Shown here one piece after another: positions 10,862 through 21,656 of a stretch of 64,000 nt of DNA. The notes under the pieces are model-generated. The model was not told where the DNA came from and did not search any database. It saw nothing but the letters and a program-made list of their open reading frames with translations. The position numbers and the translations under genes are program-made. The stretch lies in NCBI GenBank assembly GCA_013399015.1, contig VWZX01005770.1:1212698-1276697 (forward strand), read 5' to 3'. This stretch comes from Galbula dea. Lineage: Eukaryota; Chordata; Aves; Piciformes; Galbulidae. How positions within the stretch are numbered: position 1 is the stretch's first letter; each line of letters starts with the position of its first letter.

Positions 10862-13800
10862 TGGACCAGTGGGTCAGACAGGCTTGCACACACAACTGGA
10901 AGCCATGGTCAAGCTATGCAGGAAATTCAAACTGCCCCAGCAAGCTCAGTGCCTTTCACCAGAGCTCCCTTTTCCTGCACAAAGCCAGCAATGCACTCAA
11001 CAGTAACAACCACATGCTGGTCTGCCTTTAGACACACAAGTGTTTGTTTCTAAGACTGTCCCTAACTTCTGTCACATAAAAAGCATGAATCACAAAACAG
11101 AATTTCACCCTTGATATAGCCACGCAGCAGAAAGGTTTTTGAGCAGACAGAATTACTTACAAATTGCAACCCAAAGCTCTTTATCCTGAAGGTAGACAAG
11201 AAAGCCCCACCCCTCCAAGAGACCTCTGGATATCCAGTAGGCATCTGGTTATAGAGCAATGCCCCTTCCCATCACCCAGCTCAAAAGCTTCAGGAATCAA
11301 ATGTCAAGTTGTAAAGCCTTTGCAGTGCCAATACCTCTAGGCAGGCTGCCAGGGCATCCCCATTCAATTGGGACCTCTAGGTAGAGACACAAAATTAACA
11401 CAAAATGCTGCTTTGGTACCATTTGTCCAGTTGGTGCCTGTCCATTTCTGTTGAAGGATGATACATGATGGTTCCTTTATGTTTGTTACAGCAGTTTCAC
11501 TCTACTTGAGTTTCAGGATATGGCAAACAGCTCCTTTCTTTTTACTTCTCCAGCAAAAAAAGGTAAGAGTATTTGGGGGGAAAACAAGAAGGTAGGAGCA
11601 AATCAAATTTTCATTTGTTCCCAAAATTCTCACAAACCAGCTAAGTCTTGTAAAAGCACTAATGAACACACCAGGCAGAATGAGAAGAATTCAACTGTTC
11701 CACAAAATGCAGAGGAAGCAAAAGCAAGAGCCATATTTATTCCTCCTCGTTTATACCCTCTTGCAGGCCATTAGAAAGATAAGATCTCCCAGCACAACAG
11801 ACATTATTCAGGGCTGGTAAATCTGTCTACAGGTTAGGGGCTCACATTACACGTCTTGGATGCACACTGGCTGAGCATGGGTCACACCGACCCCCTTTTC
11901 CTTGGAGCAGGCAGTGGTCCAGATACTCCCAGTGTCAGACCTGACAAGAAATCAGATATCCGTGTGCTGAATTCACCACCACCACCACCATCTGAGCTGC
12001 ACATTCCCTTCCATACAGAGAGGGGTGTTCAAACCCTGTATATCCTAATGCAGCTAACTACAAAGCAATTTCCAACCATGGCTAAGCACTTCTGGTCCAT
12101 TCCTTCCACCTCCACTCCTCGAGTGCATCTCCTACATAAAAGTACTGGGTTGCACAAAAATACCTGATCCTGTACACTATGGCCATTTTTAAAACACTGA
12201 TTAGCAGAGGCATGGAAAGAGCCCAAGAATTCATTCCAGTTGAAAAAGAAGAGGGAGCAGGTTACAGCGACTCCACGTATGCAAGTCACCAAAAGTTCAC
12301 TGACTACCCCAAGAGACTCCGAAAGCAACATTTCAACACCTGACTACAGAATGACACTTAGTTAAAAAAAACCCAACCAACCCTCAAGGAAGTCCATCAG
12401 ACCCAAAGAGCATATGTTAGCATGTGATTTAGTTGGTGCCAGCTCTCAACACGTCCAAGAGACTCAGTAAGTGGATCCACCCTTCTGGAGGTGCTGCCTT
12501 TGCAACAGCAATGCAGCATTAGCTTCCGCACTAAGGGTCAGGTACTGCTGCACAAACTCAGTGCTCCTGCACTACTCAAGCACCAAAGCAAATTACACAC
12601 AGAGCATACATAAGAAAGTTCTCTTCCCAATCATAAAGGGAAAAGAAATTCAGTTATTAAAAAGCTTCTGTTCCTCAAAAGCTGACTGATTTGAGGTAAA
12701 AAAATACAATCCACATGCCTAGGTGTGTACACATGACAACTCTAGAACTTATTTTATTGTTCACAGAAGTGTGTTCATGTGCCAGCAGAATTGATTTTTC
12801 CTTCAGTCAGTTTCCAAGTGGTTCCCTTTATTTCCTCTGATGGGATAGGAGGGCTGGACCCTGCAAACTGTGGTGTATTCACATTTTGTCTTTCCAGGTA
12901 AAAACTGTTCACTTTAAAGAAAGCAGAAGACCACATGAAGTATTCCAGAAGCCTCAAAATAAAAGACATTAAGAAAATCAACCAGCAAACCCTGCCAATA
13001 CAGACAGGCATGAGGAAGTCAGAGTTTATTCTAATGAAAGGTGTGACAAAGGACATGCTAGAAGTGGAAAGGTAATCCCAGTCAAACTTAGGACATCTTT
13101 CAAGGCAGATGCTATCTACACTTAGTCTCCTCAGCTGTTTGAGCCTGCAGTTGAAGAACTCCACTCAGCATATTACTATATCTTAGTTTATATGATACCT
13201 TTTCAAAATAAAGCTCCACCTGTACTGAAAAGGAATGTACTGGATAGTGTTTCATGTTGGTTATCAGCCTGGTACAGCTGATATCCCTGACCAACATCAC
13301 CTCCCATTACTGGCCTCCAACTTGTTGAAACACCTTGAAAGCATGTTTGCAAGAAGCTGTATGCCCAGGGTATCCTCCCTGATCTGAGCGTGGGCTCCCC
13401 ACTAAACCAGGCAGGAGCACCACTGGCTCCCAGAGGTAGATTCTAGAGCTTCTGCATGAGATAATCCCCGTGTCACCTCCCATGCACACTCACCACTCTG
13501 TGACATCAAACCTCAAACATCACCACCAGTACCCATGGTCAAGTTTCCACTGGCAAAAGCCAGTCCCCAGCTGACAGGGCACAGCCTGGATAAGCCTTTG
13601 GGAGTGCTGGCCCCTGCAGGGCTTGATGCCAACACCTAGTTCAGAATTGCAGTCCCTCCTCTGGAACAAGTCACTACAGTTGGAGTAAAACTGGCCTAGC
13701 AGAAAAAGTCTAAGGAGGAGAGAAGAGAGGGGGGCAGAGAAACAAAGCCATTGATTTCGAGCATGCTCAAACTGGACAACTTTGCTTATGATACACCCTT

Positions 13801-16103
13801 TTGATGGGCCCCTTACTGATGGCTGGCTGGCTGTGACCAAGGGACTGCACCGAAATGGTCATCTGCAGTACACATTACTGATCTCTCTCTGGAGTCTGCC
13901 AGGTTCTGCAGCTCAAACCTTAAATTATATGTATAATGTTTTTACCTTCTGACTGTAGAGAAACAGTTCTGAGTATAAAACACCAGAATGCTGCCCACCT
14001 GCCTTGCAGAGAGAGGAGAGGAGAGGAGGTCTCTGAACAGCAGCTCTCAAGGATATGAGCCATCCTGCTCACACAAATCGACCACTGACCAGGAGGCAAC
14101 TGAAAAGCTTGAAGTGTCAATATTTTTAATTGCCAGACCATCTCTCAGCAGTAATACATATTCTTGCAGTTATGTACAAAGTTTGGGATGGAAGGAGGAA
14201 AAACGCCAGAGCTAGTACCAGCTTCACTGATTCTAACTGAATCTGAAGCCTACATGGCTAGAACAGCAACCAGACCTCCAAAACCCCACACTGTAAATGT
14301 GATACTACATGCCAAGTCAAAATTTACCCCCTCCATGTCTGCTTTTTTCCCCTCTTTGCTTTCCATCCTCCTAGTCTTTTCCATTAATGATGTAGTGCCT
14401 ATCATGCGGTGGGCATGTTAAAGAAAAACTTCTCTAACATCAGATGCTTGTGTTGCCCTGCTCAAAAGGATTCTTCTCTACCCACCTCAGCTGCTCCCAC
14501 CCTCCAAAGAAGCCACAGGACTGCTCTGTGTTCTCCACTGCTCTTTCTTTGGCCTCCTCTACCTGCAAATTTTTTCCCTTTCTGAAATACTTTTCCCTCA
14601 CCTTTCTGAAGATGCTATGCAGGGTGACACAAACCAGTCTCTCACTGCATCCTCTTTGCCTTTTCTTTGGGAGGCTAGGCTTGCTACTGGAATCCACTTG
14701 CATGGGCAAGTTTAACTAGCAGGGATTCCTGAAAAGCAATATTTCCCTGTGCAGCCTCAGAAGGACAACTGGAATGGCTTAAAAGTTATGTTTGCCTGGT
14801 TTGGTTTTCTTAGGAAGGTTGTTCACAGGTCTCAGATACATGTTCCTAGTGCAAGGCAGGCATCAAAAGTTCCCAGCTGTGCTCACACCACTGGGAACAA
14901 GTTCTTACAGTTACCTGGCCTTGCATCTTCAGACCAAGTTTCAGCAGATTATTTCTTACTTCTGGGGGTCCCCCAGTTAACCTACAGTAATATTATCTGA
15001 TTGTCAAACACAAAAAAACAGAAAAAGGTTTTGTCTTTGGGACTATATTTAGTTTCATCATGCAAATTTTCACACCCATGCCAGCAACACCAGATTGGCA
15101 ATAGGAATTTTAAATATGCTACTCCAAAATGTCATGAATACTAGGCAGCATTTTAAGAGCTCTGGAGATGGTTAGTAGCACTTATAGCCAAATCAGCAAG
15201 AGGCCCTGCTAACAGTAACTTTAAGAACGAAGAGACAGGTAAAAGCATGTACTTCTCTTGCATAAATGGACACGGGGCGTGGAGGAGAAACCCAAAGCTC
15301 CACATATTTGCCTGGAAATTAAGCAGCATAAGCCAGGAGTTATGAAAGGAAAAAAGAATATTGAAAAAAAAAAAAACAAACCCCAAAATAACAAAAAACC
15401 CATCCAGGAGGATCAAATGTACATGGCACTCTTTATAAAAAGACCTCTCTTGCCCGGGCTTGTTGTTTTTCTCCTCAGTACACATACTTCACTCTGATTC
15501 CTGACTTGAGGCAGCAACTTCCACTCACAGCAGTGCTCGTGATCAGTGTGCTGCAGCAGAGGAGTCCTCCCACTTTGGGCTCCTCTGCAGTGCTCACAGA
15601 CACAACTTTACCTCCTCCTACCCATTTCGGACAGGTCCATTGCTTTCCAGCAAAGAATATGAGCAAACAACCTGCCCCCAACCTACCTCAACAAGACTAA
15701 CCTTGTGTTAGTATCATCAAAACTAAGTTTCAGACCAGTCCTGGCTTTGGTCTTTACCATTTAAAATCAGGAAGCAACCTTCCAATAATCCTCCTTACGC
15801 TGTCAAAAAGGGCAAGTAATTGCTACTAGCAACCAGTAAGGATCACAATGGCAGAGTCCCCCCTAAACTGGCCCAGACAGCACTGTGCTTCATGCAAGGT
15901 CCACAGAGATGCTAGAGGAACCGCAGGCTGCTCTCCTGCATCCATCAAGCTCCACAGTGAAACCAGCACCACACTGGGAGCCAAAGGACCTCCCTCATGG
16001 ACACCCTGATGGAGCAGTAGGTTTTGACATGACTCCCAGGCAGGAAGGAACAGCAGCTTCCCCAGGTTCTGCTGCTCCACACCACAGTGGTATCAATCAT
16101 GAG

Positions 16104-16282
16104 TGGTTAAGTCCTAGAAAAGGCTGCCCAGGGAAGCGGTGGATTCACCATCCCTGGAGGGATTTAAAAGACATGTAGACATGTCACTTAGGGACACTGT
16201 TTAGTGGTAGATTTGTCAGTATTAGGTTAACTGTTGGAATTGATGATCCTAGAGGTCTTTTCCAACCTTAACGATTCTACAA
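16104..16282 (+). mobile_element. CR1 LINE 3' end
   Basis: The sequence contains the CR1 block CACCATCCCTGGAGGGATTT and the terminal GAGGTCTTTTCCAACC followed by one octamer-like unit (GATTCTAC). Only about 180 bp of the 3' end survive. Confidence 0.9.
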
Positions 16283-16481
16283 TAACTAAAGTGTCTAGCC
16301 AAGTGCCAGGGCAACCTTCAGCACCTCCTGCAGCCCCGTCAAATCTTCCCCACAGAGCATCTTCAGCTCACCAGCCTCTCCTCCACCAACACTTGACACT
16401 TGAACTCTCTGCAGATCCAAGAGCTCTACATTGCTCAACATTCTACAGAGAAGCAGCACCTCTAGTTGAAGCACCCCTTCA

Positions 16482-16772
16482 AAGAATCACAGAATGCCAG
16501 ACTGGGAGGGATCAGAAGGGATCTCTGGGGATCACCTAGTCCAACTCCCCTGCTAAAGCCGGGTCACCCAAAGCAGGTTGCCCAGGATCATGTCCAGGAG
16601 GGTTTGAAATCTCTACAGAGAAAAAAACCTCTAAATCCTCTCTACGCAGACTGGTCCAGTCTTCTGTCATCCTCAATGGTCATGTTCAGCTGGAACCTCC
16701 TTGGTTCCGGTTTGTGCCTATTGCCCCTCATCTTGTCACTGGTCACAACAGAAAAGACTGGTCCCAGAAATA
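16482..16772 (-). mobile_element. CR1 LINE 3' fragment
   Basis: It opens with the reverse complement of the CR1 tail (AAGAATCACAGAATG) and continues through CACCTAGTCCAACTCCCCTG and GGTTGCCCAGGATCATGTCC. It is a different subfamily from its plus-strand neighbour at 16104-16282, which lies 200 bp away in opposite orientation. Confidence 0.93.
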
Positions 16773-17332
16773 AACATGGATCAGCCAAATAGTTTCATTT
16801 CTGATTGGAGTTTGAGCGTGAAACCAAAAAATGCACCATCCTCATCAGGGATGTGCATCTGTTGTGGGGTTTACACACATATGTTAGGAAGCTGAAAGAG
16901 TCATTTCCCTTTCCATTTTCATTGCTTATCTAATCTTGCAAATTTAGGGAACACAAAGCCCAGCCCAGGCGGCATCCTCATATTCCACTGGTCCCATGAG
17001 GAGTCAAAGCCTGCTGGCAGGACCAGATCCAGAGTGTCTGTGGGTATTTGACGCTGGGGCTCCTTTACTGTTCAACACAACATGGGCGCACACCTGCAGT
17101 ACTTAGGGTCAGGATGGCGTATTTTTTTAAGCTGGTTCTGCCAGTTCTCTCGGGTTAATGAGAAGCTTTAATCACTGGAAAAAGAGGAAGCAACATTGAG
17201 CCAACACTTTTGCCCAGGTGCCAGTTGCTTTTTTTTTTTTCCTAGGAATCTGAAACGGGATGCTGGAGGCTTTTCCCTTTGGAATGAGCCACACGACTGA
17301 GGAATTTGGTTTTACAAATATTATATATATAT

Positions 17333-17477
17333 GAGGTTGGACCAGATGATCACAGAATCACAGAATCATTACGGTTGGAAAGGACCCTCAAGATCATCTA
17401 GTCCAACCGATAGCCCTACACTACTCTTACCCCTAAATCATCCCCTTGAGGTCCATTCCAATCGGGTATTCTATGAT
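17333..17477 (+). mobile_element. old CR1 3' end split by a nested CR1
   Basis: The left piece (17333-17351, GGTTGGACCAGATGATC) and right piece (17443-17477, TTGAGGTCCATTCCAAT and TATTCTATGAT) join into one plus-strand CR1 3' terminus. The interval between them is an opposite-strand CR1 end (17352-17441). Confidence 0.8.
17352..17441 (-). mobile_element. CR1 3' end nested inside an older CR1
   Basis: It starts with the reversed tail ACAGAATCACAGAATCATT, then GGTTGGAAAGGACC and AGATCATCTAGTCCAACC. The insertion is about 90 bp, among the shortest possible 5'-truncated CR1 copies, and lies roughly 140 bp from the edge of the CpG island. Confidence 0.85.
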
Positions 17478-17926
17478 CTAAAAATCGTGCTCTTCTGGAG
17501 AGCAGAGAAGACAGATTCCAACTTAAAACATAAGAACCATAGGAAAAAGCCAAGAAGTAGGCATTTGGTGAAGTTTTTCCAACAAAGTATCCTGGCTAAG
17601 AGGTTCAAGGGCAACTCCGCGGTTCTCCGTACGATGCCTGCAAGTAGGGGACAGCTCCCGCGGGATCCCGGCGATGTCACCCACCCCTGCCCTGCCGTAG
17701 CTTTCGCCACCGGCCACTGCCGCGTCCCCGCCACCGCCCCCGAGGAGAGCCCCGCGCGACCCCGCCCCCGCGTTCCGATGTGCCGAGCGCCCGCCGCCCA
17801 TTGGCCACCGGCCGCGTCACTCACGGGCCCCACGNGGCGTCTGGGGGCCCAGGGAGACCGGGGGAAGGGAGGGGGGCGGAGAGCCCAGCTGGCTGCGCCC
17901 TCCCTCCCCGCCGGCCCCGCTGGCTA

Positions 17927-17967
17927 GTCCCAGGCGAGGACAAGTCCCCGGGCCGGGCCGGGCTCGG
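17927..17967 (+). repeat. 41-bp direct repeat, copy 1, ending at an N
   Basis: This is identical to 18118-18158. The copy ends immediately before the N at 17968. It is probably an unmerged contig overlap rather than biological sequence. Confidence 0.9.
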
Positions 17968-18117
17968 NACGGGCCGGGTCGGGCCCAGCGCCCGTAGGGC
18001 AAAGCCTGGGGTGGGGTGGGGTAGTGCCCGCTACCTGTGCCCGCGGGTAGTCGCGGCCGCCCTGCCCGCTGCCAGCACCCCTCGGCCGGGGACCGGACCT
18101 GCGCTGGGTTTCCCCCN

Positions 18118-18158
18118 GTCCCAGGCGAGGACAAGTCCCCGGGCCGGGCCGGGCTCGG
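18118..18158 (+). repeat. 41-bp direct repeat, copy 2, starting at an N
   Basis: This is identical to 17927-17967 and starts immediately after the N at 18117. After it the sequence continues uninterrupted into the GC-rich island. Confidence 0.9.
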
Positions 18159-18770
18159 GGGCGGAGGAGGCGGCGGCGGCTCCCTCCCTCCCGGCCGTGA
18201 CCACCATCTTATTAGCACAGGAAATGACATGGAGAACGGAAGAGAGGGGCGTTCGGGGGCCGAGCCCGGGGACCCCCCGAACCGGGGGGGAGGCGCCGCC
18301 AGCCCGCCCGGCCCGGCCCGGCCCGCTAGCGCTCTCCCGGGGGCTGCTGCTCTCGCGCCTTCCCTCCGAACAACCGAGGAGGGGGAAAAAACCCCCAATA
18401 ATCCAGAACAAACCCTAAAAGCCGCACAAAGCAGAGGGAAAAAATACCCCGTTAAAGTAGAGCAAACCCAAACAGCCCTTAGTTCCCACCTCCTGCTTCG
18501 GAGCCGGCGAGTTTCGCGCTGAGCCGGCGGCGGTCGCGGGGGGCTGTCAGGAACGAGCCCCGGCCGGGGGGGCCCGGCTCGGCGCTGCCCCGGCCACCGC
18601 CACCTGCCGCCGCCCGGCAGCGGGACCGAGCGCAGGGACGGCGGCCAGACGTGCCCCCCGCCTCCGCGGGACGTGCTCTGGGGCTCCCCGGCTGCCCGGG
18701 GAAGGGTCCGAGCAGCCCCGGGGCCAGCTTCCCTGCGGTGCGCGGCTGTTCTCGTTCTTTGGGAACCTCA

Positions 18771-20171
18771 TGCCCTTCTGCCACCAAAAAGGGGATGCGG
18801 AGGGACGGTGTTCCTCTAGCTCGATGTTATTTCAAATTATTCCCTCAAAAAGCAACCCACCCAACAGCAACAACAACAAACTCTGTCCTCGGGCTCTGTG
18901 CAGAAATTAGGGGCAACATGATGGATGACAAAAAGTGGGCATAATTTAATAAAGAGAGGAAGTGTGTCTCAGCAATAAATTCTAAATAAAACCATCTGCA
19001 AACCTTAAGTTTGAAACAACGCGAAACGATTACCAGACTTGCCAAAAGAGGCACGGCAGGGGCTAGAGAGAGGGATGGATAAACAACCGTAATTTTCCAG
19101 TTCCTTTGGCTGACAATGGACTTGTATGTGAACAGGACTGTGGTGACAATGTGCCTGCTTGGATACTTGGAACTACTTCCTCTTTTCTGCAGCCTTGAGA
19201 AATACCCGAGAAATGATAGTCCCAAGAAATGACATTCTTTCCAAATATCCTCTGCCCTGAAGTGCCTACTGCAAAAGGATGGTGCAGAGCAGACAAATCA
19301 GTGAGGGCACAAAGAAAGAAAGGATGTAGCCCAAGCAAAAGAGAGGCCTTGCTTCTGCCAACCTGGGGCTGCTTCCATGGCCATCACAGACAATTTGGTG
19401 GGGTGGCAGGACCTCAGCATGAGGTCTTGATCTATCACATAGGTTGGCAAAACATAGTGTAGCAAAACAACAAGGAGGGTAATCAACTCAGGTTCAGTAC
19501 AAGCTACCTTTGCAAAGCCAGCCAGTGTTGCACATATTATTGTTTGAAAGTTCGAATGAGCATCATTTGTCAGAGCTCCAGCTGTGCTATGCTTTTTGTT
19601 CCCCGTTTCTAAGCTCTGGAGAGAGGATTCATGCTCTGAGGGTAAGCATGCTGTGTAATTTTATCCCTTCCAGTAATCACAGATAGACAGACTTTGAGAC
19701 ACTTGCACTTGCCTGGGAAAGGCATACCATAAGCTGTCAGCACCTTTGGACTCCACAGAAATATGGGAGATCCTGATAGAGCTGCCCTAGTTTTGCAGTT
19801 TCTGTCTGTGTGCTGAAATGTGTGAGAACACTGAACTGGCAGGGAGTATAACAATGGGCTTATAAATCTGATTGATGAATGCACTGAGAGAAAAATAATA
19901 ATTAAAAAAGGCAATGAAGATTGTGGAAGTAATACAAATGCACAGTGAATACCATGCTAATTTGGAGTAATAGTTTTGTTGTAGCCTAGGACTGTAAGAG
20001 CAGGCTCAAAGGGAGGCATGAAGCTTTTATTTATAAAGGAAATTGGATATGTAAGTACACTATAAATAACATCTATTATGTCTCCTTGCAAACATGGGGA
20101 TGCTAATTTGTTGGGAGGGAGTTGCCTTGGATTAATGTGTACTTCTTGTCTCTGTATGTTTAATAGGCCAG
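18771..20171. other. flank right of the CpG island, no gene seen
   Basis: Base composition falls quickly to AT-rich. A divergent transcript from the island could start here, but no exon is supported. Confidence 0.6.
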
Positions 20172-21149
20172 TGTATTGGTTTTTCATGGCAAGATTTTGG
20201 TAGCAGGGGGGCTACAGGGGTGGCTTCTGTGAAAAGCTGCTAGAAGCTTCCCTTATGTCTGACAGAGCAAATGCCAGCTAGCTACAAGAGGGACCCACCA
20301 CTGGCCAAGGCTGAGCCCATCTCTGACAGTGGCAGCACCTCTGCGATAATGTATTTAAGAAGGAGAAAAAAAGCCTGGGTAACAGCAATTGCAGTGGGAG
20401 AGAGAATATGTGAGAGCAACAACCCTGCAGACACCAAGGTCAGTGTAGGAGGGGACGAGGTGCTCCAGGTGAAGACTGCTGCAGTGTTGTCCCCCTGCAG
20501 CTCATGGAGGTCCACAGTGAAGCTGATACCCACGTGCAGTCTGTGGAGGACCTCACAGTGGAGGAGGTGGATGCCTGCAGGAGGCTGTGACCCCATGGAG
20601 AACTCATGCTGGAGCAGCCCGTGACAAGGACCCACACTGGGGTTAATGGAGTTCATGAAGAACTGCAGCCTGTGGAAAGGACTCATCCTGGAGAAGTTTG
20701 TGGAGGGCTTTCTTCTCAGGGAGGAACCCAATGCTGGAGCAGGGGAAGAGTGTGAGGAGCCCTCCCCAGAGGAGGAAGGGGCAACAGGTACAATACGTGA
20801 TGAACTGACCACAACCTGCACTCCCAGTCCCCTGTGCTGCTGGAGGGGAGAAGGTAGAGAATCAGAAGTGAAGTTGAGCCCAGGAAGAATGCAGGAGTGG
20901 AGTGGAAGTGTTTTAAGATTTAATTTTTATTTCTCATTATCCTACTCTAGTTTGATTGGTAATAAATTAAGCAAATTTCCCCACGTTGAGACTGGTTTGC
21001 TCATGCCAGTAACTGGTGAGTGATCTCCCTGTCCTTATCTCAACCCACAGACCTTTTGTTATACTTTCTCTCCCCTGTCCAACTGAGGAGTGGAGTTATA
21101 GAGAGGCTTTGATGGGCATCTGGCATCCAGCTAGGGACAACCCAACACA
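20172..21149 (+). mobile_element. solo LTR of an avian endogenous retrovirus
   Basis: The element starts with TG (TGTATTGGTTTTTCATGG) and ends with CA (GACAACCCAACACA), about 980 bp, and matches a repeat I know from many bird genomes. In order it has a TATA-like TATTTAA at 20352-20358, a purine/GC-rich middle built of GTGGAGGA- and CTGGAGCAG-like units, and a polyadenylation signal AATAAA at 20961-20966. No retroviral coding region adjoins it, so it is a solo LTR left by recombination. TAGGC occurs at 20164-20168 and 21151-21155. These may be the target-site duplication, but they are offset by 1-3 bases from my chosen ends. The ERV class is not certain. Confidence 0.8.
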
Positions 21150-21592
21150 TTAGGCAATAAAATCCCTGTGAAGAAGATTTTGTGTCTTTTCTGTCCAGAA
21201 ACTAATTACAGAAAGAATGCAGTTTAAACTTGTACTCTCTCTGCAAAAAGCCTGCCTTTGGGGCTTGGAAAGGTTCCCCCTTCCTCAGCAAACTCCCACC
21301 CTACTTACTAAGAAGGCATAGGAATCATTTTGTTTTAATGAGTGCTTCAGCACTTTTTCCTTGTATTTAGCCCCCACTCCATCACTCCCAGCAACTTCCT
21401 TCTGCCTGCTGAGCTCTTAGAAAAACTTCACAAACAGCAACATCAGTTAGGAATGAGTTGATGAGGTGTTGTCTTTCTAGTGTTGGACTGTCAAAGCTGT
21501 TCTTCCACAAAATGCTGGATAGTATCCCAGAGAGGCAAAGGGGTTTTTTTACTGACACTGAGCTTTTAGCCAACAGCATCAAAACTCCATGC

Positions 21593-21656
21593 ACATCCAC
21601 ATGCAGAAATGGATAAAATAAAACCCAGACATCCACATGCAAAAGTGGATAAAATA
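21593..21656 (+). repeat. 36-bp-period tandem duplication
   Basis: A 28-bp unit (ACATCCACATGCA...GGATAAAATA) at 21593-21620 recurs at 21629-21656 with a few substitutions. Confidence 0.9.

Larger units (their letters stand above)
3045..17614. other. probable PRDM11 intron 1, 5' UTR intron
   Basis: This is about 14.5 kb between the first coding exon and the CpG island. It holds CR1 copies at 5450-5662, 8075-8628, 16104-16282, 16482-16772 and a nested pair at 17333-17477, plus a tandem duplication at 9484-9539 and the small ORF at 6039-6152. Stretches 3193-5449, 6153-8074, 8629-9483 and 9540-16103 are otherwise unique AT-moderate sequence without a supported gene. Intron status depends on the island being the PRDM11 promoter. 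Confidence 0.6.
17615..18770. promoter_or_regulatory. CpG island, probable PRDM11 promoter and 5' UTR exon
   Basis: This interval changes abruptly from AT-rich flanks to very GC- and CpG-rich sequence with many GC-box-like runs. It is the only such island in the window and lies about 15 kb upstream of the first PRDM11 coding exon, on the correct side. A CCAAT box in PRDM11 orientation (minus strand) lies at 17800-17804. A possible minus-strand donor (ACAG/GTAGCG) is at 18033-18034, and another weaker one (GGAG/GTGGGA) lies near 18488. I could not fix the transcription start or exon boundaries. Islands like this are often bidirectional, so a divergent non-coding transcript to the right is possible. 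Single N bases at 17835, 17968 and 18117 show that the assembly is imperfect here. Confidence 0.7.

Noticed and set aside
12775..13164. 129-codon minus-strand frame in intron 1
   Set aside because: It has no recognisable domain. The opposite strand has equally good exon-like signals, so neither can be called.
17331..18522. Long frames of up to 212 codons on both strands through the CpG island
   Set aside because: Very high GC lowers stop-codon frequency. The frames run through N bases and the artefactual duplication and show only low-complexity Pro/Gly/Ala/Arg composition.
20282..20821. 179-codon minus-strand frame, one of the longest in the window
   Set aside because: It lies wholly inside the solo LTR and is antisense to it. 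The GC-rich repeated middle of the LTR produces long frames by chance.
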